A stretch of DNA of 64,000 bases from a bacterium (GTDB lineage Bacteria; Joyebacterota; Joyebacteria; Joyebacterales; Joyebacteraceae): assembly GCA_025774935.1 (NCBI GenBank), contig JALGZK010000012.1, forward strand, positions 1-64,000. The letters run 5' to 3'. The translations under genes were made by a program, and so were the position numbers. Shown here piece after piece: positions 1 through 9,048 of the stretch. Under the pieces are notes generated by a model, which was not told where the DNA came from, did no database searches, and saw nothing but the letters and a program-made list of their open reading frames with translations. Positions within the stretch are counted from its first letter, which is position 1. The number at the start of each line of letters is the position of its first letter.

Positions 1-1
1 A

Positions 2-565
2 CTCGCGTACTTCGGCGCCGACGGGCTCACCGACCCGGAGCACGTGATGCCGCAGGTCGCGACGCTCTTCCTGCCGGCGGGGATCGCTGGCATCGTCATC
101 TCCGCCGCAATCGCCGCGATGATGTCGACTGCCGACTCGCAGCTCCTCGTCGCGACGTCGGCCCTCTCGGAGGACATCTACCATCAGCTCATCAACAAGG
201 AAGCTCCTCAGAAGCGGCTCGTCGCGATCAGCAGGATCGGAACCGTTCTGATAGGGGTGATCGCGTTCGTCCTCGCGATGAACGCAGAGGAGCAGGTCTA
301 CTGGTTCGTTCTCTACGCCTGGGCGGGGCTCGGAGCCGCGTTCGGACCGGGCATCGTGCTGTCGCTCTGGTGGAAACGGACGACCAAGTGGGGCATCTTC
401 GCCGGCATGCTCGTGGGCTCAGCGACCGCCGTCGTCTGGTACCACGTGGACGCGCTCAAGGGGTTCGTCTACGAGCTCGTCCCAGCATTCGTCTTCGCGC
501 TCGTCGCGGTCGTCGTCGTGAGCCTTCTCACGGAGCCTCCGCGCGAGATCCCGATCGAGGGCTGA
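2..565 (+). CDS. Sodium/solute symporter (SSS/PutP type), 3' part only
   Basis: The window opens inside this gene, so only the last 187 residues are present. The reading frame is open from base 2. The sequence STADSQLLVATSALSEDIY is the TM8-region signature of the sodium:solute symporter family, best known from the Na+/proline symporter PutP. After it come three or four hydrophobic helices and a short polar tail ending EIPIEG. It is an inner-membrane protein that imports a small organic solute with Na+. Proline is plausible because a P5C dehydrogenase lies at 3485-5041, but the substrate cannot be read from this fragment. Family certain, substrate inferred. Confidence 0.9.
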   Translation, partial: LAYFGADGLTDPEHVMPQVATLFLPAGIAGIVISAAIAAMMSTADSQLLVATSALSEDIYHQLINKEAPQKRLVAISRIGTVLIGVIAFVLAMNAEEQVYWFVLYAWAGLGAAFGPGIVLSLWWKRTTKWGIFAGMLVGSATAVVWYHVDALKGFVYELVPAFVFALVAVVVVSLLTEPPREIPIEG

Positions 566-632
566 CGGGACCGGGCCGCGGACGGCGTGGCAGACCGAGG
601 AACTGCAACAGGGAGAGTGTACTCGATGCGAG

Positions 633-1700
633 GTGATCGCCGACGTCGATCCAGCCAAGGCCGAAGAGGCGGCGGGAGTCGCGCACTGCGAGAAGACGGT
701 GGCGCGGAAGCTCGATGTCACGGACCGTGACGCCGTGCTCGCGGCCATGAGGGAAGCGGACGCGGTGCTCGGGGCGGTGAGCTACACGGTCAACCTCGAC
801 CTCGCGAAGCTCGCGATCGAGGCCGGCACCCACTTCAACGACATGGGCGGCAACAACACCGTGGTCGCCGCGGAGCTCGAGCTGAACGAGGCGGCGAAGG
901 CGGCGGGGGTCTCGATCATCCCCGACACGGGACTCGCGCCAGGAATGGTCAGTCCGCTCGCCATGCACGGCGTCAGGAAGATGGACGAGCCCGAGAGCGT
1001 TCGGATCAGGGTCGGCGGGCTCGCCCAGAACCCGACCGGCCAGCTCAAGTACATGCTCGTGTTCTCGGTTCAGGGACTCATCAACGAGTACGTCGAACCG
1101 TGCATCGCCATCAGGAACGGGCGCGTAGTCGACGACATCGAGCCCCTGATCGACGTCGAGGAACTCGAGTTCCCTCCCCCGTTAGGAACGCTCGAGGCGT
1201 TCAACACGTCCGGCGGGACCTCGACGCTCCCGATGACTCTCCTCGGCAAGGTGCGGGAGCTCGACTACAAGACGATCCGCTACCCGGGGCACGCGGCCGC
1301 GATGCGTTCGATCTTCGAGCTCGGGCTCATGAACGACGAACCCATCGACGCCCGCGGGACCGAGGTCTCCCCGCGCGACGTGCTCGAAACGCTGATCGAC
1401 CGGAACGTTCCGCACGGCGGCGACGACATCGTCCTCGTGAGGGTCGCGGTCGACGGCATGAAGGACGGGAAGCCGGCGCAGGCAGTGTATCAGATGATCG
1501 ACTACGCCGACGAGAAGTCGGGGCTCACAGCCATGATGCGCGGGACGGCCTTCCCGTCTTCGATCATCTGCCTCATGATGGCGCGGGGCGAGACGCCGCA
1601 CGGCGCGATCCCGCAGGAGCTCGCCGTCGACGGCGACCGGTTCATCGAGGAGATCGTCGCGCGCGGGATGCCGCTCGAGGTGAGGTTCGAGACGGGTTAG
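633..1700 (+). CDS. Saccharopine dehydrogenase-family protein lacking its N-terminal Rossmann motif
   Basis: The 355 residues match the saccharopine/lysine-6-dehydrogenase family and align along their length with the intact paralogue at 62473-63603: DVDP against DIHP, GLAPGM against GVAPGM, and a shared RYPGHA block. The readable frame begins about 25 residues too late. The first beta strand and the GxGxxG nucleotide loop, VLGCGIEG in the paralogue, are missing. A GTG at 633 is the first usable start. An ATG at 626 with a Shine-Dalgarno-like AGGGAG (610-615) looks like the original start but is out of frame with what follows. The product is therefore probably unable to bind NAD(P) normally, or the sequence has lost about 70 bases here. 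Family sure, functional state doubtful. Confidence 0.75.
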   Translation: MIADVDPAKAEEAAGVAHCEKTVARKLDVTDRDAVLAAMREADAVLGAVSYTVNLDLAKLAIEAGTHFNDMGGNNTVVAAELELNEAAKAAGVSIIPDTGLAPGMVSPLAMHGVRKMDEPESVRIRVGGLAQNPTGQLKYMLVFSVQGLINEYVEPCIAIRNGRVVDDIEPLIDVEELEFPPPLGTLEAFNTSGGTSTLPMTLLGKVRELDYKTIRYPGHAAAMRSIFELGLMNDEPIDARGTEVSPRDVLETLIDRNVPHGGDDIVLVRVAVDGMKDGKPAQAVYQMIDYADEKSGLTAMMRGTAFPSSIICLMMARGETPHGAIPQELAVDGDRFIEEIVARGMPLEVRFETG

Positions 1701-1737
1701 ATCGGAGGCCGACGAGGCCTCGCGGACGCGGGCACGG

Positions 1738-1760
1738 GGGGCGGCGATTGACGCCGCCCC
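1738..1760. terminator. GC hairpin between two genes
   Basis: Perfect 8-bp stem GGGGCGGC/GCCGCCCC with a 7-base loop, followed by TCTCT. It lies 37 bases after the stop at 1700. Its right arm overlaps the -35 box of the next promoter. Confidence 0.55.
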
Positions 1761-1776
1761 TCTCTGGTGATAGGCT
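1748..1776 (+). promoter_or_regulatory. Sigma70-type promoter for the GWxTD gene
   Basis: TTGACG (1748-1753), 17-bp spacer, TAGGCT (1771-1776), about 40 bases before the GTG start at 1822. Confidence 0.5.
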
Positions 1777-1821
1777 GGTGTCAGACGGTCTGAAGCCCCC
1801 CGCGCATTCGGGAGACCTCAC

Positions 1822-3402
1822 GTGCGACGGCCGCCAGCCCGCGGGCTTCTCATCTGCGTCCTCCTCAATGTCGTTCTGCTCGCGACGGGAATCCCAGCCC
1901 CGGCGTCCCGCGTCGGCGCCAAGACGACGGGGAAGCAGGCCGCCCTCCCACCGCTCGAACACCTGATGGCGAAGGACGGATTCCAGGACGCTCTCTCGCG
2001 CGCGTTCGCGACGATCCTCGCGGAAGGCGAGGACGAGTTCTACCTCGCGCTCAGCGACTCCGGGCGCGCCCGCTACCGCCGTCGCTTCTGGCGGCAGAAC
2101 GACCCGACGGCGGCGACCGAGAGGAACGAGTTCCTCGAGGAGTACGTCACCCGACTCCGGTACGCAGTCGCCTACTTCTGCCCGGACGGCGGGTTCGGCT
2201 GGGACGACCGCGGCGACGCCGTGCTCCGCTTCGGATTCCCGGGGTCGAGGGCCGAGATCACCGGGGACTTCAGCGTCCAGTGGGGCGCCCGCGGCCTCAT
2301 CCCGAACGCCGAGGTGTGGACCTACTACGACATGCGCATGACGCTCCAGTTCATCGATCCCGAGCTCAACGGGAGTTTCATCTACGGCGAGGACATCAAG
2401 TACCGCACGGCGGGGCCCGGCCCGAAGAGGGCGAAGTTCATAAGCCTGGGCGACAAGATCGAGATCCCGATGATTCCCCGGAACATCGAGGCCGAGCACA
2501 TGTCGTACCGGGGACAGAAGTACGTGGAGAAGGGCGAGAAGGCGAAGATGGAGGTGCCGGTGACCTACGGTTACGCTCCGCCGGCCGAGCCGATCACGCT
2601 CTTCTACGAGGTGGTGACGGCCAAGGGACAGAGCGGGGCCTCGGACCTGGCGGTCAACTACCAGCTGCCAATGAACTCGCTCCTGTTCTGTTCCGACGGC
2701 GAGACCGCCGCCGCCACGCTCAGGAAGACCATCCGGGTGATGACCCACGATTACGACGTGCTGACGTCCGACACGCGGACGATGACGGTCTCGGCGGACA
2801 ACCGGGAGATGACCGAGGGAGTCACGCTCCTCACCGACGAGTGGCGTCTCGATGCCGATCCGGGCGAGTACATCGTCGGGTTCTGCGTGGAGGACACGGT
2901 GACGGGGCGGCAGGGCTTCGGAAGGAGCCGCATCGTCGTGCCGGACTACACGCTGCCTCGGCTTCTCCTGAGCGACGTCCAGATCGCGTCGAGCGTCGGT
3001 GAAGGTACCCGCTTCCGAAGGCTGGGGGGCACCGTCGTCCCGCAGCCCGTTCGCGCCTTCGACAGCGAGGACGACCTCATGATCTACTTCGAGGTCTACA
3101 ACCTGTCTGACTGGGAAGACGGGAGGTCGCGGTTCACAGTGACGGCAGAGATCACGATGCGGGAGAAGGACAAGAACGAAGGCTGGTTCTCGCGGATCGT
3201 CTCAGCGTTCTCGGACGAGAAGAGGACGGCCGTCTCCTCGAGCATCATCGCGTACGGCGACACGCCCGACACCGCCTACTGGACGGCTCTCTCTCTCGAG
3301 AACCTCGAGCAGGGGAACTACGAGCTCACGATCACGCTGTGGGATCACGTGACCGACGCGACGGTCGAGGGGACCGCGACCTTCACGGTCGTGAGGAGAT
3401 GA
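1822..3402 (+). CDS. Secreted GWxTD-domain protein
   Basis: 526 residues with a GTG start at 1822 and GGAG at 1811. An N-terminal signal peptide (hydrophobic run about residues 8-24) leads to the GWxTD domain. That domain is marked by FWRQNDPTAATERNEFLEEY and then FGWDDRGDAVLRFGFPG near residues 130-150, where the family has GWxTDRGxVYIxxGPPD. The Trp-x-Asp core is retained, with Asp for Thr. The remaining 350 residues are predicted beta-rich domains without a family I recognise. GWxTD proteins are secreted proteins of FCB and Acidobacteria lineages with no established function. It stands alone with its own promoter and a terminator at 3431-3460. Confidence 0.85.
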   Translation: MRRPPARGLLICVLLNVVLLATGIPAPASRVGAKTTGKQAALPPLEHLMAKDGFQDALSRAFATILAEGEDEFYLALSDSGRARYRRRFWRQNDPTAATERNEFLEEYVTRLRYAVAYFCPDGGFGWDDRGDAVLRFGFPGSRAEITGDFSVQWGARGLIPNAEVWTYYDMRMTLQFIDPELNGSFIYGEDIKYRTAGPGPKRAKFISLGDKIEIPMIPRNIEAEHMSYRGQKYVEKGEKAKMEVPVTYGYAPPAEPITLFYEVVTAKGQSGASDLAVNYQLPMNSLLFCSDGETAAATLRKTIRVMTHDYDVLTSDTRTMTVSADNREMTEGVTLLTDEWRLDADPGEYIVGFCVEDTVTGRQGFGRSRIVVPDYTLPRLLLSDVQIASSVGEGTRFRRLGGTVVPQPVRAFDSEDDLMIYFEVYNLSDWEDGRSRFTVTAEITMREKDKNEGWFSRIVSAFSDEKRTAVSSSIIAYGDTPDTAYWTALSLENLEQGNYELTITLWDHVTDATVEGTATFTVVRR

Positions 3403-3430
3403 TCCCGCGAACTCAGAACACACGACGAGA

Positions 3431-3460
3431 GAACGGGGAGGGCGCCTGCCCTCCCCGTTC
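3431..3460. terminator. Bidirectional terminator between convergent genes
   Basis: Perfect 13-bp stem GAACGGGGAGGGC/GCCCTCCCCGTTC with a GCCT loop, lying between the stops at 3402 (plus) and 3485 (minus). There is no long T run. Confidence 0.75.
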
Positions 3461-3484
3461 GGTTCATCGCACCGCCTTCGGGCG

Positions 3485-5041
3485 TCAGACCTTCTCCGAC
3501 ACCGACTTCCCCTGCAGGAAGAGCGCGAGGTAGTCGCGGCTCCCTGCCTTCGAGTCGGTACCGGACATGTTGAACCCACCGAACGGATGGACGTCGACGA
3601 GCGCGCCCGTGCACTTCCTGTTCAGGTAGAGGTTCCCGACGTGGAACTCCCGCCTGGCCCTGTCCAGCTTCCCGGCGTTCCTCGAGTAGACGGCGCCGGT
3701 CAGGCCGAACTCGGTGTCGTTCGCGATCCTGAGGGCGTCGTCGTAGTCCTGGGCCTTGATGACGGCGCAGACCGGTCCGAAGATCTCCTCCTGCCCGATC
3801 GTGTCGCGCGACCTGACGTCGGCGATGATCGTCGGCTCGACGAAGAACCCGTTGCCGGCGTCCGTCGCGGCTTGGCCGCCGTGCAAGAGCCGGCCGCCCT
3901 CCTTCTGCCCGATCTCGATGTACTTCATGATCGAGTCCATCGCCTTCTGGTTGATGACCGGCCCGAGGTAGTTGGCGAACTCCCTGACCGGGCCGATCGT
4001 GATCCTCGAGGTCTCGGCGACGAGCTTCTCGAGGAATTCGTCGTAGACGGCGGCGTCCACGATCGCGCGCGAACAGGCTGAGCACTTCTGGCCCTGGAAC
4101 CCGAACGACGCGGCGGCCACGCCCTTCGCGGCGGCGTCGAGGTCGGCCTCCGAATCAACGATGATCGCGTCCTTCCCGCCCATCTCTGCGACCACACGCT
4201 TTATCCAGATCTGCCCGGGCGAGGTCTTCGCGGCTCCCTCGACGATGCCGAGTCCGACGGGCTTCGAGCCGGTGAACGAGATGAACCGCGTGAGCGGGTG
4301 CGTGACCAGCGTGTCGCCAACGACCCCGCCGCTCCCGGGGAAGAAGTTCAGGACCCCGGGCGGCAGCTTCACCTCTTCCATGATCTCGACGAACTTGTGT
4401 CCGATGAGCGGCGAGTCGCTCGAGGGTTTGAGCACGACGGTGTTCCCTGTGACGATCGCGGCCGACGTCATGCCGACCAGGATCGCGAGCGGGAAGTTCC
4501 AGGGCGGAATGACCACGCCCACGCCGAGCGGGATGTAGAAGTAGGAGTTCTGCTCGCCGGCGAGCGGCGTCAGGGGCTGCGGCTCGGCGTACCGGAGCAT
4601 CTCACGCGCATAGAACTCGAGGAAGTCGATCGCCTCGCAGACGTCGGCATCGGCCTCGATCCAGTTCTTCCCTTCCTCGAGGACCATCGTCGCGCCGAGC
4701 TCGAGCCTCCTCCGCTTCATCACCTCGGCCGCCCGGAAGAGGTAGTCGGCGCGGTCGTCGGGAGGGACGCGGCTCCACTGCTCGAAGGCGGTCGCGGCCG
4801 CCTCGATCGCCTTCTTTCCAAGCTCCGCGGTGCCCTTCTGGAATACGGCGAGGACCTGGTCCTTGTCGGACGGGTTGATCGCCTTGAGGAGCCCGTCGCC
4901 CTTCACCCGCTCCCCGCCGATGAGGAGGTCGTACTCCTTCCCCGCCTCGGCCTCGACCTTCGCGATCGCTTCGGCCATCTGCTTCCTGAGTCCCTCGTCC
5001 TTGAAATCGTAGACTTCGCAGTTCCTGAACGCCGGCTTCAT
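3485..5041 (-). CDS. rocA: 1-pyrroline-5-carboxylate dehydrogenase
   Basis: 518 residues of the aldehyde dehydrogenase superfamily, RocA/PruA branch. It oxidises glutamate-5-semialdehyde (P5C) to glutamate with NAD+, the second step of proline breakdown. Visible motifs are PPWNFPLAILVG and GNTVVLKPSSDSP (NAD site), FTGSKPVG, the general-base motif EMGGKDAIIVD and the catalytic Cys in FQGQKCSACSRAIV. The C-terminal HPFGGFNMSGTDSKAG is typical. The frame is open further upstream, but the ATG at 5041 has a proper GGAGGAG and matches RocA length (about 515). No proline dehydrogenase is in the window. The symporter at 2-565 may supply proline. High certainty. Confidence 0.95.
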   Translation of the reverse strand: MKPAFRNCEVYDFKDEGLRKQMAEAIAKVEAEAGKEYDLLIGGERVKGDGLLKAINPSDKDQVLAVFQKGTAELGKKAIEAAATAFEQWSRVPPDDRADYLFRAAEVMKRRRLELGATMVLEEGKNWIEADADVCEAIDFLEFYAREMLRYAEPQPLTPLAGEQNSYFYIPLGVGVVIPPWNFPLAILVGMTSAAIVTGNTVVLKPSSDSPLIGHKFVEIMEEVKLPPGVLNFFPGSGGVVGDTLVTHPLTRFISFTGSKPVGLGIVEGAAKTSPGQIWIKRVVAEMGGKDAIIVDSEADLDAAAKGVAAASFGFQGQKCSACSRAIVDAAVYDEFLEKLVAETSRITIGPVREFANYLGPVINQKAMDSIMKYIEIGQKEGGRLLHGGQAATDAGNGFFVEPTIIADVRSRDTIGQEEIFGPVCAVIKAQDYDDALRIANDTEFGLTGAVYSRNAGKLDRARREFHVGNLYLNRKCTGALVDVHPFGGFNMSGTDSKAGSRDYLALFLQGKSVSEKV

Positions 5042-5255
5042 GGGCGGTGCTCCTCCGTGTGGGGGTAGTGCGGCTTGCGGGTCTGTCGGAAAGGGACGAT
5101 GATACAGCACCCGACCGGGGGGATTCAAGGGCCAGGCGGCGGGCGCTCAGCAGCTCGCGGGGTGCCCCCGCGAGTGCCTCAGGGGCTTTTCGCTGGCGCG
5201 CCCGGCCGGCCGGTCGTAGAATACCCCCGATGCGTCGATGGCGGAGGAGGTGACC

Positions 5256-5828
5256 ATGAGATTGTCGTTCTGCGTCGTGACGGCCCTGGCGCTCCTGGTC
5301 CTCGTCCTCGCGGCCGGCCCCGGAGTGGCTCAGGAGGAGGCCATGGACTGGAAGGGCAAGGTCGGCGCCGAGCGATTCGGCCCGATGGCATGGCTCGAGG
5401 GCGAATGGCAGGGGTACGGCGAGTTCCCCGACCGGACCAACTACGCCCGGATCGTGTACTCCTACGACCTCGCGGGGATCTACCTCGTCGAGCGCACGGT
5501 CGCGCTGTTCCCGCCGCCTGAGCCCACCACAGACTACGAGATCCACCAGGACTTCACCGTCTACTACAGGAACTCCACCACGGGCGGTTTCACTGCGAAG
5601 AGCTTCTTCATCGAAGCCTACGTGGTGTCGTCGACCGTCGAGGTGCTCGAGGATGGAAGCGTCATCGTGGTCGAGTCCACCGATGTCGAGAACGGCCCTC
5701 CGGGCATGAGGAGCCGCACCACGATCTCCCGGGAGGGCGACGACGCCTTCGCGTTGACCTTCGAGATCGCCATGCCGGGGAAGGACTACTCGCTCTACGA
5801 AGAGATGACCATGCGCCGCGTGAGGTAG
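5256..5828 (+). CDS. Small secreted protein of unknown function, possibly calycin-like
   Basis: 190 residues from the ATG at 5256, which is preceded by GGAGGAGG. An in-frame ATG at 5238 lacks a ribosome site. Residues 1-24 form a signal peptide ending in an Ala-rich region before QEEAMDW. The mature part is almost all predicted beta strands, with a starting LEGEWQGYGEF motif reminiscent of the first strand of lipocalin/nitrobindin-type barrels (LxGxWxGxG). I cannot assign it to a named family. A TAGAAT at 5217-5222 may be its -10 box, but no good -35 is visible. It runs 32 bases ahead of the RmlB-like gene and may be cotranscribed with it. Confidence 0.75.
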   Translation: MRLSFCVVTALALLVLVLAAGPGVAQEEAMDWKGKVGAERFGPMAWLEGEWQGYGEFPDRTNYARIVYSYDLAGIYLVERTVALFPPPEPTTDYEIHQDFTVYYRNSTTGGFTAKSFFIEAYVVSSTVEVLEDGSVIVVESTDVENGPPGMRSRTTISREGDDAFALTFEIAMPGKDYSLYEEMTMRRVR

Positions 5829-5860
5829 CGCGGCACGGGTTCCACGAAGCGGAGGGTCAA

Positions 5861-6883
5861 GTGAAGCTCCTGGTCACGGGCGGCGCCGGCTTCATCGGCA
5901 GTAACTTCATCCGCATGTACCTCGAGAGACACGCGGACTGCGAGATCGTGAATCTCGACAAACTCACCTACGCGGGGAACCTCGAGAACCTGCGATCGGT
6001 CGAGGACGACCCACGCTACCGCTTCGTTCGGGGCGACATCTGCGACCGGAAGTCCGTCGACGACGTGATGCCGGGGATAGACACCGTCGTGAACTTCGCG
6101 GCGGAGACGCACGTCGACCGCTCGATCGGAGATCCGGAGGGGTTTCTCAAGACCGACATCTTCGGCGTGCACGTCCTGCTCGAGTCCGCGCGCGCGAACG
6201 CCGTCGGGAGGTTCGTGCAGATCTCGACCGACGAGGTCTACGGGCCCGCGATGGGAGAACCCCTACGCGAGGACGCTCCGCTGAACCCGCGGAACCCCTA
6301 CGCGGCAAGCAAGGCCGGCGGCGAGTACCTGGCGCGTTCGTACTTTCTCACGTACGACTTCCCGGTGATCGTGACGCGCGGCGCGAACAGCGTCGGACCC
6401 AACCAGTTCCCCGAGAAGGTCATCCCGCTCTTCACCACGAACGCTATCGAGGACAAACCCCTCCCCCTGTACGGGAGCGGCGAGCAGGAGCGGGACTACA
6501 TGCACGTCCTCGACCACTGCACGGGCCTCGACGTCATCATCGAGAAGGGCGAGCCGGGCGAGATCTACAACGTCGGCGCCGGCAACCACATGAAGAACAT
6601 CGAGATGGCGAAGCTCATCCTGAAGGAGCTCCGGAAGCCGGAGGAGCTCATCGTCCACGTGCAGGACCGCGAGGGCCACGACTTCCGGTACGCCATGGAC
6701 TCCACGAAGCTCGAGGGCCTCGGGTGGAAGCCGCTGTACAACACGCGGGACGCGATCCTCGACGCGGTCAGGTGGTACGTCGGGAACCCCGGGTGGTGGA
6801 AGCCACTCAAGTCTGGTGAGTACAGGGAGTACTACGAGAAGATGTACCGTCAGCGGCTGGACGAGGCAGGCGCGTCCGGCTAG
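5861..6883 (+). CDS. rfbB: dTDP-glucose 4,6-dehydratase-type NAD-sugar epimerase/dehydratase
   Basis: 340 residues of the extended SDR family. GGAGFIGS (residues 7-14) binds NAD. STDEVYG carries the Thr-Asp-Glu catalytic set of RmlB, YAASK gives the Tyr/Lys pair, and NQFPEKVIPLF and REQERDYMHV-like blocks follow the RmlB pattern. It should convert dTDP-glucose to the 4-keto-6-deoxy sugar for surface glycan synthesis. One departure is GANSVGPNQ where RmlB usually has CSNNYGPYQ, so a related NDP-hexose substrate is possible. The start is a GTG at 5861 with GGAGGG four bases ahead. No rmlA, rmlC or rmlD neighbours are present. Confidence 0.88.
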   Translation: MKLLVTGGAGFIGSNFIRMYLERHADCEIVNLDKLTYAGNLENLRSVEDDPRYRFVRGDICDRKSVDDVMPGIDTVVNFAAETHVDRSIGDPEGFLKTDIFGVHVLLESARANAVGRFVQISTDEVYGPAMGEPLREDAPLNPRNPYAASKAGGEYLARSYFLTYDFPVIVTRGANSVGPNQFPEKVIPLFTTNAIEDKPLPLYGSGEQERDYMHVLDHCTGLDVIIEKGEPGEIYNVGAGNHMKNIEMAKLILKELRKPEELIVHVQDREGHDFRYAMDSTKLEGLGWKPLYNTRDAILDAVRWYVGNPGWWKPLKSGEYREYYEKMYRQRLDEAGASG

Positions 6884-6901
6884 CGGGAGTCGGCGGGCAC
6901 C

Positions 6902-7291
6902 CTAGCCCTTGCCGAAGTGAGCGCTCCCGATGAGTATGGCAACGGCGAAGACCACGACCACGAAGAGGAAGATCACGAACGCGGCCTGGTTGAACCACCA
7001 GACCGTGAACGGGAAGATGAGCAGGTAGGCTCCGAGAGCGCCCACCAGAGAGCCGATGAACCTCCCCGCCTTCTCCGGCTGCGCCACTCCGTACTCCTTG
7101 TACCCGGACACGAGCCCGAGGTACCTCCCCCGCCAGAAGACCGTCGCTATGATGATGAGGAGGATCCCGATCGGGATCGTGATGTACCCCGAGGTCACGG
7201 CGACATTCGCCGAGGGGAACGGCGTCTCTTCCGTCGGGAACGCGGGCACTCCCGAGATGGCGGACGCTAGCGAGTTCAGGATGGCCGTCAT
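6902..7291 (-). CDS. Small integral membrane protein, unknown
   Basis: 129 residues with three strong membrane segments: about 38-52 (ITIPIGILLIIIATVFW), 80-98 and 103-122. A short cytosolic-looking linker between the first and second, GRYLGLVSGYKEYGVAQPEKAGRF, has a GY-K pattern loosely like DUF3784 membrane proteins, but I do not claim membership. It ends 19 bases from the convergent RmlB-like gene, and its own promoter is at 7346-7374, back to back with the glnA promoter. Confidence 0.75.
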   Translation of the reverse strand: MTAILNSLASAISGVPAFPTEETPFPSANVAVTSGYITIPIGILLIIIATVFWRGRYLGLVSGYKEYGVAQPEKAGRFIGSLVGALGAYLLIFPFTVWWFNQAAFVIFLFVVVVFAVAILIGSAHFGKG

Positions 7292-7345
7292 CGGCGTTGG
7301 GCTCCTCGGTGTCGGTCGCGTGCGGGGCGCTGGACCTCGAGTGGC

Positions 7346-7374
7346 ATTCTAGCCCGGGTCGGCTCGCGAGGCAA
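7346..7374 (-). promoter_or_regulatory. Promoter for the 129-residue membrane protein
   Basis: Read on the minus strand: TTGCCT (7374-7369), 17-bp spacer, TAGAAT (7351-7346). It has the same form as the glnA and mdh promoters. Confidence 0.55.
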
Positions 7375-7460
7375 GCCGGACGGCAAGGCGCGGAAGTGAC
7401 GGCCGTTCGGCTACGGCCGACGCACGCCGGCGGCGGGGCGCCCGACCGGCCGGAAACCCC

Positions 7461-7489
7461 TTGCGCGCCGACCCGCTCGGTCCTAGAAT
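7461..7489 (+). promoter_or_regulatory. Promoter for glutamine synthetase
   Basis: TTGCGC (7461-7466), 17-bp spacer, TAGAAT (7484-7489), about 105 bases before the glnA ATG. The 302-base interval 7292-7593 holds the two divergent promoters and no gene. I saw no clear GlnR-type or other operator. Confidence 0.6.
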
Positions 7490-7593
7490 GCGCCAACTCC
7501 ACCTCCCTGCGGGGCCGGCCCGCGGGGACGATCCGAGACAGATCCACAGGCGAAGAGCCCACGCAGGCACGCGTCCTGAAGGGAGCGGCTCAT

Positions 7594-8910
7594 ATGAACA
7601 GGGACGAGATTCTGGCGAAGGTGGACGAGAGGCACATCCGGTTCATCCGGCTGCTCTTCTGTGACATCGTTGGGTTCCCGAAGTGCGTGACGATCACGAG
7701 CGACGAGCTCGAGGACGCGCTCGACAACGGGAAGGGGTTCGACGGTTCGTCCATCGAGGGGTTCACGAGAATCCACGAGAGCGACATGATCGCGATGCCC
7801 GACACCTCGACGTTCAAGATCATGCCGTGGAACGAGGGCGGTGAGGAGGCGCTCCTGTTCTGCGACGTTCTCCTCCCAGACGGCACGCCGTACGACGGCG
7901 ACCCGCGATACGCGCTTCGACGCGTTCTCGCCCGCGTCGCCGAGCGCGGGTGGACATTCAACGTCGGCCCGGAAATCGAGTACTTCTACTTCACGGACCC
8001 CGAGGATCCGAAGCCGCTCGATCACGCCGGCTACTTCGATCTCACGCCGCCCGATTTCGGGGAGGAACTTCGGAAGAAGACGATCATCGCGCTCGATTCG
8101 CTCGAGATCCCCGTGGAGTACTCGCACCACGAGGTGGCGCCGAGCCAGCACGAGGTCGACCTGAAGTACGGGGAGGCCCTCACGATGGCCGACCACGCGA
8201 TGCTCTGCAAGCTCGTCGTCAAGGAGGTCGCCCGGAAGGAAGGCGCGTACGCGACGTTCATGCCGAAGCCGCTCTACGGCGAGAACGGCAGCGGCATGCA
8301 CACGCACCAGTCGCTCTTCGAGAACGGAAGCAACATCTTCTTCGACGCTGCGGACGACAAGCACCTCTCGAAGATCGCGAGATCGTACGTCGAGGGGCTC
8401 CTGAGACACGCGCGAGAGATCACGCTCGTGCTCAATCAGTGGGTCAACTCGTACAAGCGGCTCGTCCCGGGCTACGAGGCACCCGTCTACGTCTCGTGGG
8501 CGCGCCGGAACCGCTCGACGCTCGTCAGGGTCCCGCAGTACCGCCCCGGCAACGAGCTCTCGACCAGGATCGAGATGCGGAGTCCCGATCCGGCATGCAA
8601 CCCGTACCTCGCGTACGCCGTCATGCTCGCGGCGGGACTCAAGGGCGTCGAGGAGGGGCTCGAGCTCCGCGAGGCACACGAGGAGAACATCTACGCCATG
8701 ACGGCGCACGAGCGGGAGGAACGGGGTATCGACATGCTCCCGGGCAGCCTCTCCGAGGCGATCCTGATCGCGCAGGAGAGTACGCTCCTCCGCAACACGC
8801 TCGGCGAGGAGACCTTCGACAAGCTCATCAGGAACAAGACGGCGGTGTGGGACGGATACCGGAGCGTCGTCACGCCGTACGAGATGGAGCGGGACCTGCC
8901 AGTCCTCTGA
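7594..8910 (+). CDS. glnA: Glutamine synthetase, type I
   Basis: 438 residues. It makes glutamine from glutamate, ammonia and ATP. All five GS regions are visible: GFDGSSIEGFTRIHESDM, GPEIEYFYF (metal Glu), HHEVAPSQHEVDL, the ATP region PLYGENGSGMHTHQSL, and the glutamate/ATP region PGYEAPVYVSWARRNRS followed by RIEMRSPDPACNPYLAYA. Length and the VTPYEMERDLPVL end match the GSI-alpha subtype (about 440 residues), which lacks the Tyr adenylylation motif of the longer enterobacterial enzyme, so control by GlnE is not expected. The frame is open further upstream, but the ATG at 7594 has AAGGGAG and the family N-terminus. A hairpin at 8934-8962 follows. Confidence 0.97.
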   Translation: MNRDEILAKVDERHIRFIRLLFCDIVGFPKCVTITSDELEDALDNGKGFDGSSIEGFTRIHESDMIAMPDTSTFKIMPWNEGGEEALLFCDVLLPDGTPYDGDPRYALRRVLARVAERGWTFNVGPEIEYFYFTDPEDPKPLDHAGYFDLTPPDFGEELRKKTIIALDSLEIPVEYSHHEVAPSQHEVDLKYGEALTMADHAMLCKLVVKEVARKEGAYATFMPKPLYGENGSGMHTHQSLFENGSNIFFDAADDKHLSKIARSYVEGLLRHAREITLVLNQWVNSYKRLVPGYEAPVYVSWARRNRSTLVRVPQYRPGNELSTRIEMRSPDPACNPYLAYAVMLAAGLKGVEEGLELREAHEENIYAMTAHEREERGIDMLPGSLSEAILIAQESTLLRNTLGEETFDKLIRNKTAVWDGYRSVVTPYEMERDLPVL

Positions 8911-8933
8911 CGAATCCAGTTAGAGGTTCGTGA

Positions 8934-8962
8934 CGGCCCGGGGCCCTTTCGGCTCCGGGCCG
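8934..8962. terminator. Terminator hairpin after glnA
   Basis: Stem CGGCCCGG/CCGGGCCG with an inner GCC/GGC extension and a CTTTC loop, 24 bases after the glnA stop. Confidence 0.6.
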
Positions 8963-9048
8963 CTTCACGTTCCGGGAGGACCCCCGCCCCGGATGTGCTA
9001 TCATCGCGGGACGAACGAGACGCGATGACTTCTGCGAAGGGAGCTGGA

